From Melitaea cinxia (lineage: Eukaryota; Arthropoda; Insecta; Lepidoptera; Nymphalidae): 64,000 bases of DNA. Numbering within the stretch: the first letter of the stretch is position 1; each line of letters opens with the position of its first letter. The notes beneath the pieces are model-generated. The model was not told the origin of the DNA, made no database searches, and was given only the letters and a program-made list of their open reading frames with translations. Below are positions 43,914 to 56,619 of this stretch, piece by piece. A program made the position numbers and the translations under genes. The DNA is taken from NCBI RefSeq assembly GCF_905220565.1, contig NC_059421.1, forward strand, positions 5,165,501-5,229,500, given 5' to 3'.

Positions 43914-44238
43914 GTGTACTGTGTGGCTACGGTACTAAAGAATATAGCCACCTCCCTTCCCGTGAGTGTCGTAAGAGGCGACTAAGGGATAATACAGTTT
44001 CACTCCAACCTTGGAACTTAAGAAGCCGACCGATGGCGGGATAACCATCCAACTGCTGGCTTTGAAATACACAGGCCGAAGACGGGCAGCAGCGTCTTCG
44101 GTGTGACAAAGCCAGTACTGCGGTCACCAACCCGCCTGCCCAGCGTGGTGACTATGGGCAAAACACATGAGTTCACGTTATTTTTTGCGTAAACTTGTGG
44201 AGGCCTATGTCCAGCAGTGGACTATATAGGCTGTAATG
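43914..44238 (+). mobile_element. SINE B, full length with 12-bp target duplication, downstream of kirre exon 3
   Basis: 325 bp flanked by ATTAGTCAGTAT (43902-43913 and 44239-44250). Complete from 'tgtgtggctacggtac' to the RTE-like end 'tccagcagtggactatatag'. It starts 38 bp after the exon 3 donor. Confidence 0.93.
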
Positions 44239-44489
44239 ATTAGTCAGTATTAATGGCTTTGACTACTGTCATGATAAAAGTCTACGAAGCAGACAAATTA
44301 ATGCCTGTATTGTAGGTAAAAGATATACAAGTTTAAAATATTTCATTTAAATGAATACATAAGTGATACAGTCGATGTGAGAACCGACCTCACAGCTATT
44401 GGAATGCAAAGCAAACTGCATCAAAAGGCCAATCAAAATCTTGAAGCAATACCATATGTTCCAAACGTCGGCTGCACAAGCATCTTTTC

Positions 44490-44744
44490 TCTAAAAGCCG
44501 GCAACGCACCCCCACTTCTTCTAATGTAGATGTCCATGGGCGACGATATCCATTTAACATCAGATGGCTCCGTCTGACCACATTTTATATATAAAAAAGC
44601 TGTACCTTGCGCGCGTTGCTACGCTTTTTTCGTTGGTCGTCTTTGTGGGTTCATGCACAACACTTTACTGAAGACCATGACATGATCAAATGAATAGTTT
44701 ACGATTCTATAAAGGACATACATACGAAAATTCGTTTTTATAGA
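44490..44744 (-). repeat. Repeat fragment followed by truncated Helitron H2, minus strand
   Basis: On the minus strand, 44490-44580 reads 'gacggagccatctgatgtta' and 'cgcccatggacatctaca', a repeat-A-like pattern. 44590-44744 ends on the minus strand with the H2 start TCTATAAAAACG and shares 'catgatcaaatgaatagttt' with 36184-36355; it lacks the CTAG end. Confidence 0.65.
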
Positions 44745-45961
44745 TATAGTCTGAACCTCTTGCTTCATTTGAACAGTTTCAACGAAACATCTTCTGTGAA
44801 AAACGAAACGTTCTAAATAATAGGAGGATCTTTACTACTTCTCGTAACTTGGATACAAAAAAAAGGTTTTCGTTTCATCATAATGACACGGACGTCCAAA
44901 TTACATAAATACGTTTTAAGACGTCTCACGATATCTGTTGTTTGTGAAACAACACGTTAATTATAATGCTGTTGTTCAAACAGCCTCTTGTTAACGTCAA
45001 TGGTAGCTGTATAAAAAAAATAACTAGTAATTTTCAAGTCAAGCCACGAGCGTGGTAAATCATTTGTTTTTCAAAGTTATAGATGTTTCATATAACGATA
45101 AATTACGGTGAGCGATGGTATTGTGTAAGTAATACTTAGAAGTGGTGTTATATTATAGTTGGTTCTATAGGTCTGATATACTTTTGATGCTAACGACCTT
45201 TCAAGCAATTTCGGTATAAGTTATTATGATATTAAATATGATATTATTATTATTATTTTATGTTACAGATCAATTTATTGGTTTTATTTGTTGCCTATAC
45301 TCTCTATCTTTATTGTAGGAAATTTTTAGTAAAAAATAATAATAAAAAAAGTTTCTTAGGGTGTTTATTTTTAAAGTACTCTACAATTACAAATACGTAA
45401 TCATAGTTTAAAAAATTAAGAAGACCAAGCGAAATATTTAACACGTTTATAATAATAGCATATACATTAAGAACTATCCTCTTATTTACTATATTGCTAG
45501 AAACATATGTAATTATTTTTGCGCTAAAATAAACAATATCAATCGTACTCGTAAAAAAATCGTAAATATGATTTATCAAATGAAAAGCGCTCCCAAGTTG
45601 TAACAATTTTCAATATTTTCTTTACACAACTATTGTTTTCCTTTTTCGTCCAGTATCGAGAAATTGTGTTTGCTTTTAATAAATTGAGAATATCGCCGCT
45701 AGTTCCTTTGTGTGTCTTTTGATAGAAACGTATTATTAAGGAACAACCCTTCACAAATACTCTACAACTACTCAGTTCTATATAACAATTATTATTAACT
45801 GTTAGTAAGGAAATATAGGCGACGAAGATACGTGAATGTATTGTAATTACTGTGGCAGAAATGGCGTGATAAACGTATAACAATTAAATTTAGATATTGT
45901 GTACAGTTTATAGATTATTTTTTATGAATTTTTATTTCTAACGAAGGAGACTTAGATACTT

Positions 45962-46197
45962 TCCTGAGGAGGGAGGCGACCTTAGTGTTCGAGGGAGCCT
46001 CTCAAGAGTTACGAATCGCGTCGAGCTTGAAAGGCAACCGCTAGCGGTATCGCGGAAGTGCAACTGTGTCCCTGTGATTCCGCCCAGGCGTGTCGAAGGA
46101 ACACCCCAGAGGTTTTAGTCCGTGCGACTCGGACATACCCTCCAGCTCTCCTGGGCTGTAGGCATCCGTTAGGGATTTCCTCTAGGTAAAAAAAAAA
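45962..46197 (+). mobile_element. GC-rich retroposed fragment with poly(A) and 14-bp target duplication
   Basis: 236 bp, far more GC-rich than its surroundings, ending in A11 and flanked by AGACTTAGATACTT (45948-45961 and 46198-46211). Text such as 'ccccagaggttttagtccgt' and 'gactcggacatacc' resembles 3' UTRs of R1-clade LINEs as I remember them. A 5'-truncated LINE end is the best guess; a SINE or processed RNA is possible. Confidence 0.8.
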
Positions 46198-46594
46198 AGA
46201 CTTAGATACTTAGTCTAAACCAATTCGTTTGTAAATAAATCAAAATAAGAATGATATTTTCTCATTATTACGGAGCGATTTTTAGTAACTAATATTTTCA
46301 CAGTATACTAACATCGACGCCATTTTATTATAACACATTTAAATAAGTAAACATTTCAAAGTATAAATAATTAAAAAAAACCGGGGTCAAACATCACAAT
46401 ATACTTACAAATGGTAACTAAATACATATAGAAACAAATAATTAACTTATGCTTATAAGATCCATAGCATGCGAGGGTGACAAATTGATTTTTTGCGGTG
46501 CATTTGCTATTTCGTGCTTAATTGTACGGTTATTAATAGTCACACATACACAATATGCGAATTTGTTTCTCGTGCTTGCTGTATTATGTACCTT

Positions 46595-46865
46595 TTTTTA
46601 TACAACTAGATCGACAAAAAAGCGTACGGTACACCTGGTGGTAAGTGATTACCGGAGCTTATAAACGACTGCGACACCAGAAGCATCGCAAGCGCGTTGT
46701 CAACAGTATCCCCAATTCCCCCAGGAGCTCTGGTCACCTTACTCACCAACAGGAACACAGCACTAAGCTAAAATAATACTGTAAACACATTATTATTTAG
46801 CTGCAATCTTTTGTAACGTCGAGTTACTATCGAAATTTCCTGCTGTACCCTACCTTAGTTAAACC
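46595..46865 (+). repeat. Dispersed repeat A, good copy
   Basis: 'tacaactagatcgacaaaa', 'gtacacctggtggtaag', 'agaagcatcgcaagcgcgtt', 'caggagctctggtcacctta', ending 'ttcctgctgtaccctacc'. Confidence 0.85.
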
Positions 46866-46887
46866 TGCAATTAATTTTATTATATAA

Positions 46888-47122
46888 CTAGCTTCTGCCC
46901 GCGACTTCATCCGCGTGAAATAGTTACCTGAAAAAAACCCCGATTTTTTAATATTCTGCATTGGTGCTCCGCTCCTATTAATCTTAGCCTGTTGATTTAT
47001 AGCCTAAAGCCTCGATAAATGGGCTATCTAACACTGAAAGAATTTTACAAATCGGACCAGTATTTCCTGAGATTAGCGCGTTCAAACAAACAAACTCTTC
47101 AGCTTTATAATATTAGTATAGA
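46888..47122 (+). repeat. Dispersed repeat F, copy
   Basis: From 'actagcttctgcccgcgac' (about 46887) to 'tttataatattagtataga', matching 40636-40932. Confidence 0.8.
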
Positions 47123-47818
47123 TTTTATTAGCTATCTTTAAAAAATGAATATTTGTAATTGTTATAATAATGTTATTTGAATTAATTAATTCAAATACAG
47201 AATAATTTCAAGGGAATTCGTTCTTCTCGGAACGGAATTTGTGAACAGTGACCGAATACAGAATACCGTTGTGTTATTCCGTTTATTAATTGTTATCATA
47301 ATTTTTCATTAAAACCTTATTAGTTAAAGTGACGCAAAAAAATCACTAATGTCAAATCTTTTGAATTGTTACGATAACAATCAAAGAACTGAAAGTTTAA
47401 TTCTAATTTATTTCCCTTAAAAGTTATTTATCCTCCCTGACAGACTAAATGATTTGTCCATGTTGTTTTATTTATAACTTGTACATCTTGATTTTTTTAA
47501 AGTAATGAGTATGTCCAGTAGGGTTCTTTAGTTAACATTCGATAATAAATCTTTTAAAATTTAAAATAATCTAATTTAAATGTGAAGTATTTTTTAAGAA
47601 TTTATTTCCAAGGAGGAATTCGTTACTCGTAAATATCCGCTTGCGTGTGTTCCCCATCCTTAGGGGATAAAATGAGTGATGATAGTTTTTACGGTAGTTC
47701 TGTGACCGTTGAAGATAAAAAAGTAAAAATTTAGGTTTTAACTGTAGAAAACAGAAATTGCAGGTGTATTTTTTTAAATTTTACTTTTAAGGAGGTGAAT
47801 ATGACGTACACTTTTGAC

Positions 47819-47964
47819 GTGACAACGTCAAATAAATCAATGAACGCCGGTGGCATACACGAAAAAGGATGTCGCATTGTACCGTTACCCCCATTGTCCT
47901 GTTACGTTAAGTAGAACACACTCGATTGGCCTATGCGTCCGAGGTTTTGTTATGACGTTGTCAC
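47819..47964. mobile_element. MITE-like element with 12-bp perfect TIRs
   Basis: GTGACAACGTCA (47819-47830) and its exact inverse TGACGTTGTCAC (47953-47964) enclose a 122-bp GC-richer interior ('atgaacgccggtggcataca'). No clear target duplication. Class unknown; a second copy is not present in the window. Confidence 0.5.
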
Positions 47965-48190
47965 CTTAAACTATCGCCCGCAAACCAACTTTTCAGACAA
48001 CCAATTTTTTTTATACATAAAATCTTACTATAAACATTATTGTATCTATTATATTTCATCTGTTTATGTTTTTGACCTTTTTTCTGTTGTAATTATAAAT
48101 GCAATTTGCATGTTTAGAAATATGATTTATAAATTATTGCAATATAGTGAACGACTTTCAAAATAATTGTGTATGCTCGCATACGGAAAA

Positions 48191-48600
48191 AACCGACTTC
48201 AATGACATCGACGAGTAATACAACGTAGGGAAACGAATAAATAGTCAAGCAAATACGGGTTATCAAAGATTACTCAAAAAGTTGTTATCAGATCTCGATG
48301 AAATTTAAACGTGACCACATAATAAAACATCAGCTTTCGATTAAATTAAAAATGATCAAAATCGCTACACCCAGTATAAAGTTATGCGGTATAATACAAC
48401 GTAGGTCGACGTAGAAATAGTCAAGTTAAAACGCATTATTGGATATAACTCGAAAAGTAGTTATTAGATCTCAAATAAATTTAAATGGGATTAAAGGCCA
48501 CGCACTATTTCTCGATTAAAAAAAAAAATCATCGACATCGGTCCACCCAGTCAAAAGTTCTGAAGTACAGTCGAATTGAAAACCTTCTACTTTTTTGTAT
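48191..48600 (-). repeat. TIR repeat family E, minus strand
   Basis: On the plus strand it starts AACCGACTTC followed by 'gacatcgacgagtaatacaa', with module cores 'atcagatctcgatgaaattt' and 'tggatataactcgaaaagta', ending near 'cagtcgaattgaaaacc'. The far TIR is degraded. Confidence 0.8.
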
Positions 48601-49029
48601 AATAATATAATAAAATATGTAATATAATATAATAATATATATTCAAATACCTTTAAAAATTGATTTTAAGAGCAGATTTCGTCGATAAACAAACAAAATA
48701 GGGTAAATTTTATGCAGGTTACTTTTAGGGTAAACTGGGTAAAGATAAAGAAAATAGATGGACAAGGAAAAGTCAGGAAAATGTCAAGGAATTTAATTAG
48801 GGAGCTTTTTAGTTTCGAACATAAATTCCCCATACGCAGCGTGAAGTACCCATTGTTTCCCACATTCCCATTTGCTTTTGTGTATATCTTTTTTCATTTC
48901 AAATTTTTGTCTTTTACCTAAAATGAAGCAGAGAGAAACAGCAGGAACTTACCTTGTTTCGATTGAATTAAAGCAAAAGAAAAACTTGCTAACGAAAAAC
49001 TAAGAAGTTTATCATGAAATCGACCACGA

Positions 49030-49130
49030 TTCTGCATGTAACATCCCACTGTTGGGCATAGGCTTCTCCATATACAAAAAGGATTGGAGCTCAATCCAAA
49101 ACGCTGCTCTTTTGCGGGTTGGCGGATTAA
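49030..49130 (-). repeat. SINE C tail remnant, minus strand
   Basis: 'catcccactgttgggcatag', 'ggattggagctcaatcc', 'tgcgggttggcgga' match the SINE C 3' end in reverse. The stretch 48601-49029 before it holds nothing recognisable. Confidence 0.7.
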
Positions 49131-50354
49131 AAATTGAGATTTAAATGATATGTATTATTTCCAAATATTTTCTCGGTTAAATTATTCTCACTACTCCTTA
49201 AATAGAAATAGAATGTAATAGAATATTATAAAGAAATAATATTAAATTTTAAGTAAAAAAAAATTAATAATCATTTCAATTCATACAATTGAATTAGAAA
49301 TTCTAAATTCAAAATAAGCGCATATCTACTAAGAAAATACCAAATACCCTTCATTTATTACATTTAAAGTTAGTACGAAAAGTTAATTAAAAGAAAACAC
49401 AGTTCGCTAAAAATATTTTTGACACTGCGATTTAAAATTTTTAAATAAATTTTCCTCTGTACATCTCCAGCTTAAAGTTTGTATGAAACGTATCTCCTTC
49501 AAACAATAGACTATCTAATTGCGTACCATAAGCCCGTGTGTATTGTATTTTGAATTAATTTAATGACAATTACTTGAATTCATTATAGCCGTTCCTATTA
49601 AGTGTCGGGTTCTCGATTCATTTAGCATCTAACCCTATTCAGACAGGTTTACAAATTAATTTACATAAGCTTTTGTAAGACTTTTGATAAATTCTGCTCT
49701 CAAAATTATGTTGGTATATTCTTATCGCCGAGTGCCTCTCATGGGTCCTTCGGCTTTTGTTTGAAGATTTAAGTTAAACTCTGTATTTAAGTAATCGCTG
49801 CTCTTATTTCCTTTGAGGCATTAATTAAATTTGATCCCGATTTGAGTAATGGACCTCCTTTACCTTGCTGTAGACGTGTGGGTGTGTGTGAGAACGATAA
49901 AGTTAATTTTCATGTTTGTTTCTTGTAAATACCTACACGTATTAGTAGATTTAAAGTTGTCAGTTGTGTATTGGATACGTGTGTACCTACCTATAAGTAA
50001 ACAAACTTTATGAAGTCAGTCGGCATTTGTGACTGACACGCATACATGAGTAAGTTTTTGTATAAGCAATGTCCTTCGAATTAATAAATGGTATAGTTTT
50101 ATGGGGTTAAAATTTCGTTTTATGTTTTTATTACTTGATTTTGAGAATGAAAAACGTATAAAAAATCGTCAGTCATTCTGATTTCAATCGTACTAATTCC
50201 TACGATTATATTATTCTATATCGCATAACTATTATTTGTATGTAAAAAAATTAAATAAAATTTACTATCATAAAACCTGGTACAAAAATAAAAATAAAAA
50301 CGAGTGTTCTTTAGACATCACGACCCCACGACTGAAGTAATACTTCTTTAACAA

Positions 50355-50490
50355 GAGGCCTGCACAATAGGCCTGTACTGTGTCTTATATATACGAAACT
50401 TAACTGGCTATGAGAGGAAGAGAGAAAGAAAATGTATGCCTGCACGTCTCTCTTGCTTCGATCGCTTCGCCCGATCATAATTTGCGTAAC
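50355..50490 (+). repeat. Dispersed repeat G, copy 2
   Basis: 'cacaataggcctgtactgtg', 'atatacgaaac', then an AG-rich run, as at 6727. This copy continues with 'cgcttcgcccgatcataatt'. Confidence 0.6.
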
Positions 50491-52294
50491 GATCTCGTCA
50501 CGTAATCATCGGCTTACTCTCCAAGTTAAACGTGCGTAAAGAAATTGTACTTAAAAAAAAATGTACAAAATACGTCTGTATACTATATATAGTCTATTGG
50601 TTTAAGCTTCCAACCTTAGTAATTTCTATGCGTTTTTAATTACAGTAGTTTACTCAAAACACATAAAACGATAATATACTACATTACTGTACGGCGATAG
50701 TGTATCTGGGTAGTTTGTTGTTCGAAACGGGCTTAGGGTATATCAATGTAAACGTTTATGACCATAGGATAGGTGTTGAAACATTTACATTTTATGTTTA
50801 AATTATCGTGAGAAGTTTTCAAATAACTTAATTTACATAGAACGTTTGAACTAAAACTAGTAAATGATGTTTTATTATTTCTCATACAACCAGTAGCCAT
50901 TCTATATTGATACGTAGAGCTACTGAAATGACGGCTAAATAATTACTTATTCTAAATTTTACGGCTTTTCTCTTCGAGGTTGTAAATTAGGTTGGTAGTA
51001 AAAGTAAAATATAAGTAATTAATAGTATTGGAAACCATTAAAATATTACGGGTTGTTCACATACTAGAACTTTCGAAATATTCCTTAAATGTATTCAGAA
51101 TGTTAATAAAGAGTAATAAAAATAAAAGGCTTTATTTAAAAACAAATACGCTATTAACAGTTACATAGTAATGGTGCGTTAGTTCCATTCAAACGAAGGT
51201 CGCAAGTACGATTCCCATCCTGATCTAATATTTGTATCTGTAGATCCCTTTTTTCTGATCTAGGTGTTCCTTGTGAGCCTTCACACCGTTACTCGACGAG
51301 TAAATTAACTTCAGGTAGCCATTAAAAACACGTTTTAGTCTTCAATAGAGGCATACAATATTATCTCATTCAATTATATTATCTCATTATTAATAGTTGT
51401 CGTAAGGTTACCACTAAGGCTTGCATTCAAAATGGTCTATATGCTGAGAAGGATCGCCAAGGAACTCAACAATTACTCTTTATAAAATAGTTATAACCGT
51501 AAGTAATACTGACATAGACAACAAGACAGCCAAATTTCTACAAGAAATTGCTATGTTAATGACTGTACATACTATACATAAATATGTATAATAAGGGCTA
51601 AGACCTATTTTTAAGAAGAATAGACGCAACATGGACGTAACGCTCCAACACTTTTTTTTTGTACCAGGAGAAGAGAAATCTAGCAATCGGACATTTACTC
51701 ATAAGTCTTATTTGAGTTCACTTGTTACAACTAATATTAAAACAATTAAAAGCCAATAAACGCCTCGATTAACCGTGTATGTAATGAATAAAGTTTTATA
51801 ATATGAGTCCCGAAAGGAGTAAGTTAGTTCTTGTTTTATATAATCCAGAAAATTCAACTAGTATCAAAACTCAATCAGAACTTAATGACAGGACTTCAGC
51901 CTAACAGACTTAAGAGTTAATTGGAAACTTTCATGACATAAGCTCCTTAAGTTTTCGAAACGTCCAACTTTGTTTTAAGTTTTCATTGATATTGAAAAAT
52001 TATATAAGTGTTTGTTAGTGGAGAAATCTTGAGCTGATTATGTTATTGGTATTAGTTATAGATTGCTATACACAGTCTTTGAAATTTATAATGTTTAAGC
52101 GATTATAAATTATAATGTTTATCCGTCCTCTCAAAAAGTGTTACTGAATATTGATATATAAAAAAAGACAGACGACATTCCAATTCGTATTGAAATGCTC
52201 AAGTTTTGTGGTAATTTCAGAATTACTGCAGCCTATATAAAATACGGAAAGAAAGAAAAACATACAATTTCAACATACCGGAGGACTTGTTTTT

Positions 52295-52570
52295 TTACAT
52301 ATAACTAGATCGGCAAACAAGCGTGCGGTTCACCTGACAATAAGCGATTACCGTAGCTTATAGACGTCTACAACACCAAAGACAAGCGCGTTGTCGATAC
52401 CATCCTCAGTTCCCCTCAGGAGCTCTATTCACCTTACTTACCAACAGGAATACAACACTGCTTGAAAACAGTGTTATTTAGCTGTGATCTTCTGAAAGGT
52501 CGAGGTACTACCCCAGTCGGGCTGCTGTATAATTTCAGCAGGAAATTTCCTGCTGTGCCCTACCTCAGTT
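52295..52570 (+). repeat. Dispersed repeat A, good copy
   Basis: 'aactagatcggcaaacaagc', 'agcgattaccgtagcttata', 'ccagtcgggctgctg', 'cctgctgtgccctacctcag'. Confidence 0.87.
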
Positions 52571-52835
52571 AAGTCAGTGTTTCAGTTGTATTATAAGTAC
52601 CTACAGATAAAAAAATATGATATCTAAAACATTACAATTCCACGCAATTCTGCGTGTTGATCTGTGTAATATTTCTAACACATGAGTCAGTAAATTAGAA
52701 AGCTTCGGAATACCTGATCCAGTATTATCTATGAGTTTACTGTAAAGAACTATGCGATAATACATAATTATCATCACCAAGTTTTCGTCCACAGTTGGAC
52801 ATATGCCTTTTTAATAGCACACCAGGATTAATCAT

Positions 52836-53325
52836 CATCATTACGGTTCCGTACCTCAAAAGGAAAAAAACGGAACCCCTAAAGGATCACTTTGTTGTCA
52901 GTCTGTCTGTCAAGACCCTTTTTCTCAGGAACGCGTGGAGGTATCAAGCTGAAAATATCAAATACTCAGGTCTACTGTCCCTTGGACCTGTGAAAAAATC
53001 TAACTTCTAAGCCAACGCAACCAAAAGATACAGCCGTTTATGCTGCAAATTTTCGACACTCGCAAGGGAATCAAAACCTAAAGAGACTTTTTACAGACTA
53101 CTTTACTTCCCGACTTTTACTTCTACTTTTTGAGACTTTTTTACTTCCCGCGAACTCAACATCTTGAAATTTTGTACGACGCATCGTCTTACAGCACAGA
53201 TAAAGGAAAAGTTCCGCAAAGCATAAATTTTAGTTATATCATTTATTAAAAATATTTTTAATAATTTTGTTTCTACGGAACCCTCGGTGCGCGAGTCCAA
53301 CTCGCACTTGGCTGGTTTTTCTTTT
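52836..53325 (+). repeat. Dispersed repeat K ('cggttccgta ... tacggaaccct')
   Basis: Starts 'attacggttccgtacctcaa' and ends with 'tctacggaaccctcg', 'cgcgagtccaactcgcactt'. I recall this end motif as widespread in Lepidoptera. Only one copy here. The GGTTCCGTA/TACGGAACC pair forms a long-range inverted repeat. Confidence 0.65.
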
Positions 53326-53384
53326 AACTGCTTTCAGTTTTCACGACGAGAAAATTTATCATGTCAAAAAAGTCGCTCACACTT

Positions 53385-53617
53385 CACTTTAGCCTATCAC
53401 AGTCCACTGTTGGACATAGGCCTACATAAGTTCGCGTCAAAAATGGCTTAAACTCATGTGTGTTGCGCATAGTCACCACGCTGGGCAGGCGGGTTGGTAA
53501 GCGCAGGGCTGGCTTTTTCGCACCGAAGACGCTGCTGCCCGTCTTCGGTGCCTCTTACGACAGCCACAGGAAGTGAGGGGGTGGCTATATTCTTTACTGC
53601 CGTAGCCACACAGCTTA
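53385..53617 (-). mobile_element. SINE B, minus strand
   Basis: From 'tagcctatcacagtccactg' through the conserved hairpin 'ccgaagacgctgctgcccgtc' to 'gccgtagccacacag', the reverse of the SINE head. An internal part of the head is deleted. Confidence 0.88.
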
Positions 53618-54176
53618 CTGCTCAGAAAAGTATATTTATCTAATTTCTGATGAAAATTAAAATAACCATCATAAAAATTATTCAATGTTTTCATTTTTTA
53701 TCAAGCGCAACGTACTTCCGTCTAAATTGTACAACTTTGCACTATTTAACTTTGAAACTAAGTTGGGGACTTAGTTTCCCTATAGAAAACTACCTGGATA
53801 GCGCTCGCTCTGTATTGTCTTTTCACCTAGCACACGAGTGGATATTTTGCGCTATTATATAAAAACTTGCGGTATTAACTTTTAGTTTTATTATTTCGTT
53901 TTTCGTATTAAGTTTTATATTTTAAGTTATGCTTATTTTGTAATATGCTTATAGTTTTATGATTAAAGTAGTGTGCATAATATCTTCATATCATCATCAT
54001 TCATATCTTATATATTATATACGTCAGTATATATTTTTGTATAACTTTGATTCTTATTTAAGTTTTTGTTGTTTATTATCTACAATTTTAGTAAGTATAC
54101 GAATTTAAACGAAATTATTGGGTTATTTTGTATTTTTTAATAAGTAATTACAAAATTATATACCTAACAATAAGTG

Positions 54177-54516
54177 ACGCCGCGTTGACGCAACGGTCAC
54201 AGCCATGGATTGTGCCGGTTGCGCTGGCGGTTGCGGGTTCGATGACATGATAAACATTTGTATTAGCTATACATGTGTTTGCCGTGGTCTGGGTGTTTGT
54301 GCAGTCCTTGTGGGTCTCCCCACCGTGCCTTGGAGAGCACGTGAAGCCGTCAGTCCCGGTTTTATCATGTACACCTGATAGCGATCGTTACTCATAAGTA
54401 GGGAATATATCCGCCAACCCGCATTGGAGCAGCGTGGTGGATTAAGCTCTGATCCTTCTCCTACATGGGGAAAGAGGCCTATGCCCAGTAGTGGGATATT
54501 ACAGGCTGAAGCGAAT
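54177..54516 (+). mobile_element. SINE C, full length, 8-bp target duplication
   Basis: 340 bp, the same length as the copy at 32531, flanked by AATAAGTG (54169-54176 and 54517-54524). Head with 'ttgacgcaacggtcacagcc' and 'gcgggttcgat'; the B box is interrupted by a small deletion just after it. Confidence 0.9.
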
Positions 54517-55246
54517 AATAAGTGGAATGTTTGCCCATATTTTGAAAGGGTTGAAATGATAGTAGATGTTTCATCTTTTTATCTGACTCAAAGAAATATG
54601 AATATTTTAATTTTATACATGTATAATATTCTTTATTTTTTTAAACATATCCATACGAAAAAAGCAGCTAACTGTACTAAACTGTTGTGTCAAATATATT
54701 TGAAAACCGCAAGCATATAGTTAAACATTTAACCAACTATTTAGTTCATTAGTCGGTGACGATCAGATTTAAAATTAGGTCAAATACAATCTTTCTCGAC
54801 TTCAACTAAAACCTCAGAGAGAATTAATTTCAACGGTTACACCTGCTTGATTGGATAAGGTATATTCTAAGTTTTAAGCTTGAAGCTTCTGTGTAAGGGT
54901 TATTCAGTTTTCGCGTTAATATCCGACTAACGAGCTATTGATTGAAGCTGTTTAAGCTGTAGTCTGTTGAAGCCATTAGCTGTAACAATAACAGTTGTTT
55001 ATTTATTTAATGATTTATTGCACATCTATAATTATTATATGAAATAAATAACAATAATTTCACTACAAAAGTATAAAGGCGATCTTTTCACTAATGATAT
55101 CTCTGACAGACAACCTTTGTCAATAGAGAAAATATTGATAACATTACACAATTTGGTAAACGACACAAAAAAATATAAATATTTATTTAACAAATAAATG
55201 TGTATCATATTGAAAGTTCATAAGTGTTACCGTAATTATATGATAG

Positions 55247-55248
<2 letters not shown>

Positions 55249-55310
<62 letters not shown>
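55249..55310. repeat. (AT)n microsatellite, about 62 bp
   Basis: Uninterrupted AT dinucleotides, the longest pure dinucleotide run in the window. Confidence 0.97.
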
Positions 55311-55313
<3 letters not shown>

Positions 55314-55314
55314 A

Positions 55315-55520
55315 TATTTACAATACACACACGGTCATCTGTTCCTAAAGTAAGCAACTTAATGCTTGTTTTACAGGTAGCAGCTGACTGGTATAGCTAC
55401 ATTTTTTTTCTATAAACATACATATAAATAATACATACTGGGGGTGGGAATCGAACTCATAACCTCCGGAGCAGAAAGCAGGGTTACTAAAAACTGCGCC
55501 AACGGGCTAGTCTATATATA
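55315..55520 (-). mobile_element. tRNA-derived SINE D, minus strand
   Basis: On the minus strand: 'gactagcccgttggcgcagt' (A box), GAGTTCGATTCCC (B box), ending 'gaccgtgtgtgtattg'. Same family as 37598-37850. Confidence 0.83.
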
Positions 55521-56619
55521 GTATTATACGTGGCAATATCTTAAAATTAATTTAAGAAAACAAAAAATATAATTCATAACAGTAACAATATTTATTTTCA
55601 TAAATTTCATTAAGTAAAACGCAAAGCGAACAATACACACATAAAAATGTACCATGAGCATCATTTTAAATATTTATATAATGAATCGCATGTAACTGTC
55701 AATTCAATAAGTTAATACATTTAAAAGAAATGATATCGTAAAATGATTTTTATATTTTAACAATACGAATCTGATTCATCGTATGCTTTTGTTAACGATA
55801 AATTTATCGTTAAAACACAGTTCTTTGTATGGTTTTACAAAATATTGTTTAAAGGAAACAAAGGGAAAAAGTATAATTAAATAATATCAGTCCGAGCTTT
55901 TGATCTCGTCCCTTAAATAAAACATAATGTACCTATTAATTTGTCATATTTCAGTCGAGACAGCGTAATGGATTTTTACAAAACAATGTTAAATGAAATT
56001 TTCGGACAAAATTTTCTTTCGTTTTTTGGCGACGACCTTGGAACTTAATTACATTTCTGAGATTTGTAATAGCTTATTGTCTTCTTGTGATGAAGATTGA
56101 AGAGACCAGATATAAATTATTTTTAAATATATAATTTTATGCATTTATAACTACAATTTTCGTAATTATATATCTTTATGAACAGGCGGATGTCTCGAGA
56201 TATAGGCCTCATTAATCGAATTCAAAACAGAATATAAGTAGTAGCAAATATTTTTGTAATATTTTAGTTCTTTTTTTCAAATTGCATTAATGTCTTGTGA
56301 TTTTTAACACATTCTTTACTTTTAATAATTATAATAAAACGCAAATACATTAATCGAATAAAAGTTAAAGCAAAGCGATTCGTAACAGGAATTGGTGTAT
56401 CACCTACTAATCCATGAGCTTTGGTATCTCAGGAGCGCAGCACTTTCAGAAGTTTAGCATTACTATCGCTCGATTTCACATTACAGACCTGTGTAAAGTT
56501 TCTTAGCGGGGAAACTTGCATTGCGTGGGGTTGATAAATTTTGAATTAAGAATTTGTCTTGTTTTTGTTTTTAAAATAGAACTACATAACTGTAGTAGTA
56601 AATAAAAATTATTATATTA

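Noticed and set aside
43927..44130. Minus-strand open frame shared by several loci (also near 14001 and, on the other strand, 16408)
   Set aside because: It is the same stretch of SINE B read in one frame; it recurs because the SINE recurs, not because a protein is conserved.
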